A stretch of 64,000 nt of DNA. Origin: Lepidurus packardi (taxonomy: Eukaryota; Arthropoda; Branchiopoda; Notostraca; Triopsidae). The notes under the pieces are model-generated. The model worked only from the letters and a program-made list of their open reading frames with translations, had not been told where the DNA came from and did no database searches. Within the stretch, counting starts at the first letter, position 1, and every line of letters begins with the position of its first letter. This document shows, piece after piece, positions 63,401-64,000 of this stretch. Made by a program: the position numbers and the translations under genes. The stretch covers positions 1 through 64,000 of the forward strand of contig JAKZAN010000025.1 in NCBI GenBank assembly GCA_023053545.1. Reading direction: 5' to 3'.

Positions 63401-64000
63401 AGAGGTTTGTCGGAGGTTGCAAAACATTGAGAGTATGAATTCAGAAGGTCTGACAACTCTCGTCTCTGGTCCTGGCTTAAAGTTTCCCCGAACTGAGTGT
63501 CGTTAAACGGGAGAGTGGAATTACTTGAAGAACGGTGGTTTACGGTAGCTACTGTCCCCTGGCTACCGGGAGAGTCAATGGGGACCGAGACCGATTGCGG
63601 AGAGCTAGCTAGCCCTAGTTTTGTATGGGGGTGGATGGTCAAACGGTGTTTTCCAATATTGAGAACGGGAACAAAGGTCTTTCCATTCTTAGCTTGTAGG
63701 AGGCTCGACGGGGTAATCCATTCGTCGCCTGGGTTGGCCTTAAGGACCGCTGCTGCTATAATGGTATTTGGAGAGTTTCTAGGGACATAAGCTGGTACAA
63801 AACACAGTGAACCCGGAGGAATAACGGCCGTTTCGGAAGACCTGAGCACACCTAAGAACCCTTCGGAATGATCGTCCATAACCTGAAAATCTTGAAGAAA
63901 TGATTTTTCCGAACTAGGAGCCGATTTTTCAAGGGTTTTGCAGGGAGCAACTGTGGTTTCTATTTTAGGTGGGGCATACAGTACATGTTTTGACAAGGTT
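60451..64000 (-). CDS. pol: Ty3/gypsy Pol polyprotein (partial): RT, RNase H, integrase
   Basis: Open from the window edge to TAA at 60451. Numbering residues from the codon at 63994-63996 (a TTG, not a true start), the domains are as follows. Residues 1-200 follow the protease and have no motif seen. RT spans about 225-425, with catalytic Asp306 (SLDLASGYW) and YLDD (Asp370, Asp371). RNase H spans about 511-630, with Asp517, Glu556, Asp583 and Asp626. The integrase zinc finger has His730, His737, Cys767 and Cys770. The integrase core has Asp800, Asp860 and Glu896. A GPY/F-like module (KLRPKYIGPFSI) lies near 1026-1037. The C-terminus (1080-1181) is highly acidic with DDDLPL twice (1113-1118, 1134-1139); no chromodomain is seen. 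All catalytic residues are present. The product copies element RNA into DNA and integrates it. Confidence 0.95.
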   Translation of the reverse strand, partial: TLSKHVLYAPPKIETTVAPCKTLEKSAPSSEKSFLQDFQVMDDHSEGFLGVLRSSETAVIPPGSLCFVPAYVPRNSPNTIIAAAVLKANPGDEWITPSSLLQAKNGKTFVPVLNIGKHRLTIHPHTKLGLASSPQSVSVPIDSPGSQGTVATVNHRSSSNSTLPFNDTQFGETLSQDQRRELSDLLNSYSQCFATSDKPLQGTSLVDHQIHTEQPIPLHVPPRRVSAAERQIISEQVTKMLDAGIITPSTSPWSSPVVLVKKKNGELRFCVDYRRLNSITKKDVYPLPRIDDILDRIGNAVFFTSLDLASGYWQVTVNPSDREKTAFVTPDGLYEFQRMPFGLCNAPATFQRLMDRVLAGLKWSHCLVYLDDILIFGRTFSEHQDRLRLVLEAIRHSNLTLNLDKCTFARPEVVFLGHRVNCHGIGPDSQRAEAIINYPQPSNLRQLRRFLGMLGYYRRFIRGFAAIARPLYGLLKKATTWTWTEQSSASFLHLKQALRTAPILNHFQEEREIEIHTDASYEGLGAVLVQRQGNEEFTIAYISRRLSDPESRYHSNELECLAVVWAVTKWRSYIFGRPFKVITDNTAVTYLFHKQEVNAKFSRWVLALQEYDITFQHRKGKANVVADALSRAPTGAGEETQPPDHMAICTLLYKVQPSVLLAEQYTDPQFSHLLLLLNDPAALSKFPDSDGISTQFSLRHGLLYRKGNGRGRKLLLALPRTFRRDVLRSCHDSFAGGHLGLTKTLDKVKSRYWWPRLTSTVRRYVKSCPTCQQRKIPPGPPLGFLQPIPPPDQPFRLLGIDHVGPFPLTPRGNRHLLVAIDYHSKWVEVRAVPDTSSKNVVDFLMEQIILRHGTPEALISDRGTGFTARQMEETLERLKIRHSMTAAYHPQANGLCERVNRTLTEIVAGLIESDQHQWDSLVQTAAFCVNTAMQETTGISPFQLVYGRLPVLPEETLFPWPEDVSETYPEFLGRVEAVRRATMERILVKQKAQKLRYDKHHRAPPVFKPGDLVWVQRRLRTKGQSPKLRPKYIGPFSIARNITEVTYQIEDLPGQETKRRLRIFPAHVSQLRKFVPGYVSDEESDEEDGEDDGEIVDLDDNTTSNQSEENRESDDDLPLAQLLKHHGTEGVNDADDDLPLSKLVKTWRPAGVGEGHLVARESDLSQEGPSVANDPFENVGLG

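Larger units (their letters stand above)
60253..64000 (-). mobile_element. Ty3/gypsy LTR retrotransposon (3' part)
   Basis: The element reads right to left, with its 3' LTR end (…CCGTGACA on the minus strand) abutting the satellite at 60252/60253. It contains an intact pol frame with the order RT, RNase H, integrase, which defines the Ty3/gypsy group. Gag, protease active site, primer-binding site and 5' LTR lie beyond the window. The uninterrupted frame suggests a young insertion. Confidence 0.93.

Noticed and set aside
60444..63790. Several short ORFs on both strands in the gypsy region
   Set aside because: They are shadows of the long pol frame.

Overview
The window is eukaryotic, most likely from an invertebrate animal. 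It holds a homogeneous AT-rich satellite, low gene density, a Ty3/gypsy polyprotein, Tc1/mariner-like transposon ends, a GT-AG intron candidate and a TATA/initiator promoter with a strong ATG context. Nothing looks bacterial. I cannot name the species. All calls come from reading the sequence by eye; no search was run.

Layout. Three satellite arrays (1-15266, 25582-35924, 45171-60252) make up about 40.7 kb. Each is built from only two monomers, 92 bp (S) and 136 bp (L = S plus 44 bp). By my count there are about 331 S and 75 L units. Almost every L-to-L distance equals 136 + 92k exactly. Two non-satellite cassettes lie between the arrays in the same orientation and with the same junctions: cassette 1 at 15267-25581 (10.3 kb) and cassette 2 at 35925-45170 (9.2 kb). 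They differ by roughly 16 substitutions and one 1-bp indel outside tandem repeats, and by 13 versus 8 units of an internal ~204-bp repeat. Satellite plus cassette therefore forms a macro-repeat of about 20 kb.

Each cassette holds, from left to right: a decayed satellite monomer; a small ORF and a 284-aa coiled-coil protein gene of unknown function on the minus strand; a cluster of perfect hairpins; a tandem array of ~204-bp units, each with a TATA box, an initiator-like site and a micro-ORF; unique AT-rich DNA with a GC-rich palindrome; and a 3.14-kb element with Tc1-like TA/CAGT termini that carries an OTU-type cysteine protease gene instead of a transposase. A 501-bp inverted-repeat element is nested in its left terminus. 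The OTU gene has a plausible TATA promoter and a 142-bp leader intron. It is intact in cassette 1 and stopped at codon 68 in cassette 2. The 284-aa gene is intact in both.

From 60253 to the right edge, a Ty3/gypsy retrotransposon on the minus strand has inserted into the satellite. Its pol frame (RT, RNase H, integrase, acidic tail) is uninterrupted and runs off the window.

The point of most interest is the whole unit: a gene-bearing cassette amplified together with a two-letter satellite whose monomer resembles the cassette's own edge. Because the repeats are so similar, assembly error must be excluded first.
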